Positions 63,386 through 64,000 of a DNA stretch of 64,000 nt are shown piece after piece. A model generated the notes under the pieces. The model worked only from the letters and a program-made list of their open reading frames with translations, had not been told where the DNA came from and made no database searches. Position 1 is the stretch's first letter; each line of letters begins with the position of its first letter. Position numbers and translations under genes: made by a program. Origin of the DNA: Proteiniborus sp. MB09-C3 (GTDB lineage Bacteria; Bacillota; Clostridia; Tissierellales; Proteiniboraceae); contig NZ_CP127161.1 in assembly GCF_030263895.1 (NCBI RefSeq), positions 2,604,001-2,668,000 of the forward strand, in the 5' to 3' direction.

Positions 63386-64000
63386 TTAAACATTAAACAT
63401 TTTACAATAAAGTCCTCTTATGTCATTTCTTAAGTGCGGATTATTCTTAATCAATAAATATATATATTTACTACCAATTTCATAGAAACTTATCCTGTTA
63501 AATTTGGGTTGAAGTTTAGATGCATTAGGCTTAAGACCAACTCTATTTCGCATTAAATTTTCTATATATCTTGCAAATCCTTCTTTCCATTCTTGCCATA
63601 TCATATACTCATAATCCAATTTATTTAATCTATCCCTCATCTGTCTATAGTAACTAATAACACCATCTAAATTTTCTTGTTCCAAATAATCCTCTACTTC
63701 AATCGATTTATTGACAAAAACCAAATCTTTATAGGGAAAAGGATGATTGATTTCCCACATATAATTATTTTCTTCCTTATATTTTCTTTCTATTTCTAAA
63801 TTTGCCCTAATATCTCTTTCACCATTTTCCCACTGGAAACAATGTACAAATTCATGGAAAATGAATATATATCCTTCAAGGCTATTAAAAGCTTCATCTG
63901 ATATGATTGCTGAGGATTTTCCATGATAAAAGTCTAGGGGAAATGCAGCTAAGACACCCTTTGGTATTGGCATTGATGTTGGCGATTCTAATTTATACTC
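63386..64000 (-). CDS. Zincin-like protein (partial, N-terminus beyond window)
   Basis: The frame is open through the right edge (SPTSMPIPKG precedes the first Met), so the N-terminus is cut. FIFHEFVHCFQW is an HExxH zinc site and WKEGFARYIENL a likely third-ligand helix. The two neighbouring cassettes both encode HExxH proteins but share little else. Function unknown. Confidence 0.72.
   Translation of the reverse strand, partial: EYKLESPTSMPIPKGVLAAFPLDFYHGKSSAIISDEAFNSLEGYIFIFHEFVHCFQWENGERDIRANLEIERKYKEENNYMWEINHPFPYKDLVFVNKSIEVEDYLEQENLDGVISYYRQMRDRLNKLDYEYMIWQEWKEGFARYIENLMRNRVGLKPNASKLQPKFNRISFYEIGSKYIYLLIKNNPHLRNDIRGLYCKMFNV

Overview
The window looks like a low-GC, Gram-positive, endospore-forming anaerobe (class Clostridia in the broad sense, perhaps a Tissierellales-like lineage; the rank is inferred). 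Support comes from AT-rich DNA, strong AGGAGG-type ribosome sites, frequent TTG/GTG starts, a spore-cortex amidase (CwlD), a YhcN/YlaJ-like spore lipoprotein and sigK remnants.

Region 1 (1-11.6 kb) is one type IV pilus locus on the minus strand, in transcription order pilB, pilT, pilC, then pilA (major pilin), prepilin peptidase, three minor pilin-like genes, pilM, pilN and a pilO cut by the window edge. pilA has its own leader: a TTGACA/TATTAT promoter, a c-di-GMP-I (GEMM) riboswitch and an intrinsic terminator. PilB carries MshEN-like N-terminal repeats, the fold that binds c-di-GMP in other PilB/MshE ATPases, so pilin supply and pilus extension may both answer to this signal.

Region 2 (11.7-33.8 kb) is intact core chromosome: aroE; a MacAB-like efflux set; cwlD; a spore lipoprotein; an aldo/keto reductase with ferredoxin-like C-terminus; TrkH/TrkA potassium uptake; YhaM; a short cis-prenyltransferase; an Orn/Lys/Arg decarboxylase; an MFS transporter; a VanW lipoprotein; a half-size EamA protein; and a three-gene proton-translocating transhydrogenase (pntA1, pntA2, pntB). 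pntB carries an unusual, nearly perfect tandem duplication of its NADP(H)-binding domain III.

Region 3 (33.8-44.4 kb) is accessory and decaying: GNAT and Nudix genes, a frameshifted ABC exporter, a broken IS110-family element with a candidate bridge-RNA region, a second VanW protein, several gene relics, and an intact IS3-family element inserted in a short sigK relic.

Region 4 (44.4-64 kb) is the main discovery. About 17 imperfect palindromes of roughly 65-170 bp, each bounded by attC-like core boxes (YYTAAC ... GTTRRRY) with inner L-type arms, separate single small genes, nearly all on the minus strand with the palindrome just after the stop codon. The box at the right end of most palindromes is the reverse complement of the box at the left end of the next, as expected if each gene excises as a circle. 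I read this as an integron gene-cassette array (integrase not in the window), unusual for a Firmicute. Cassettes encode GNAT acetyltransferases, Nudix, HD, S66 LD-carboxypeptidase, methyltransferase, 2H phosphoesterase, nucleoside phosphorylase, deoxyribosyltransferase-like and zincin-like proteins. A group II intron remnant abuts one site and is itself split by an intact IS21 element. Many cassettes carry single-base frameshifts, mostly in homopolymers.
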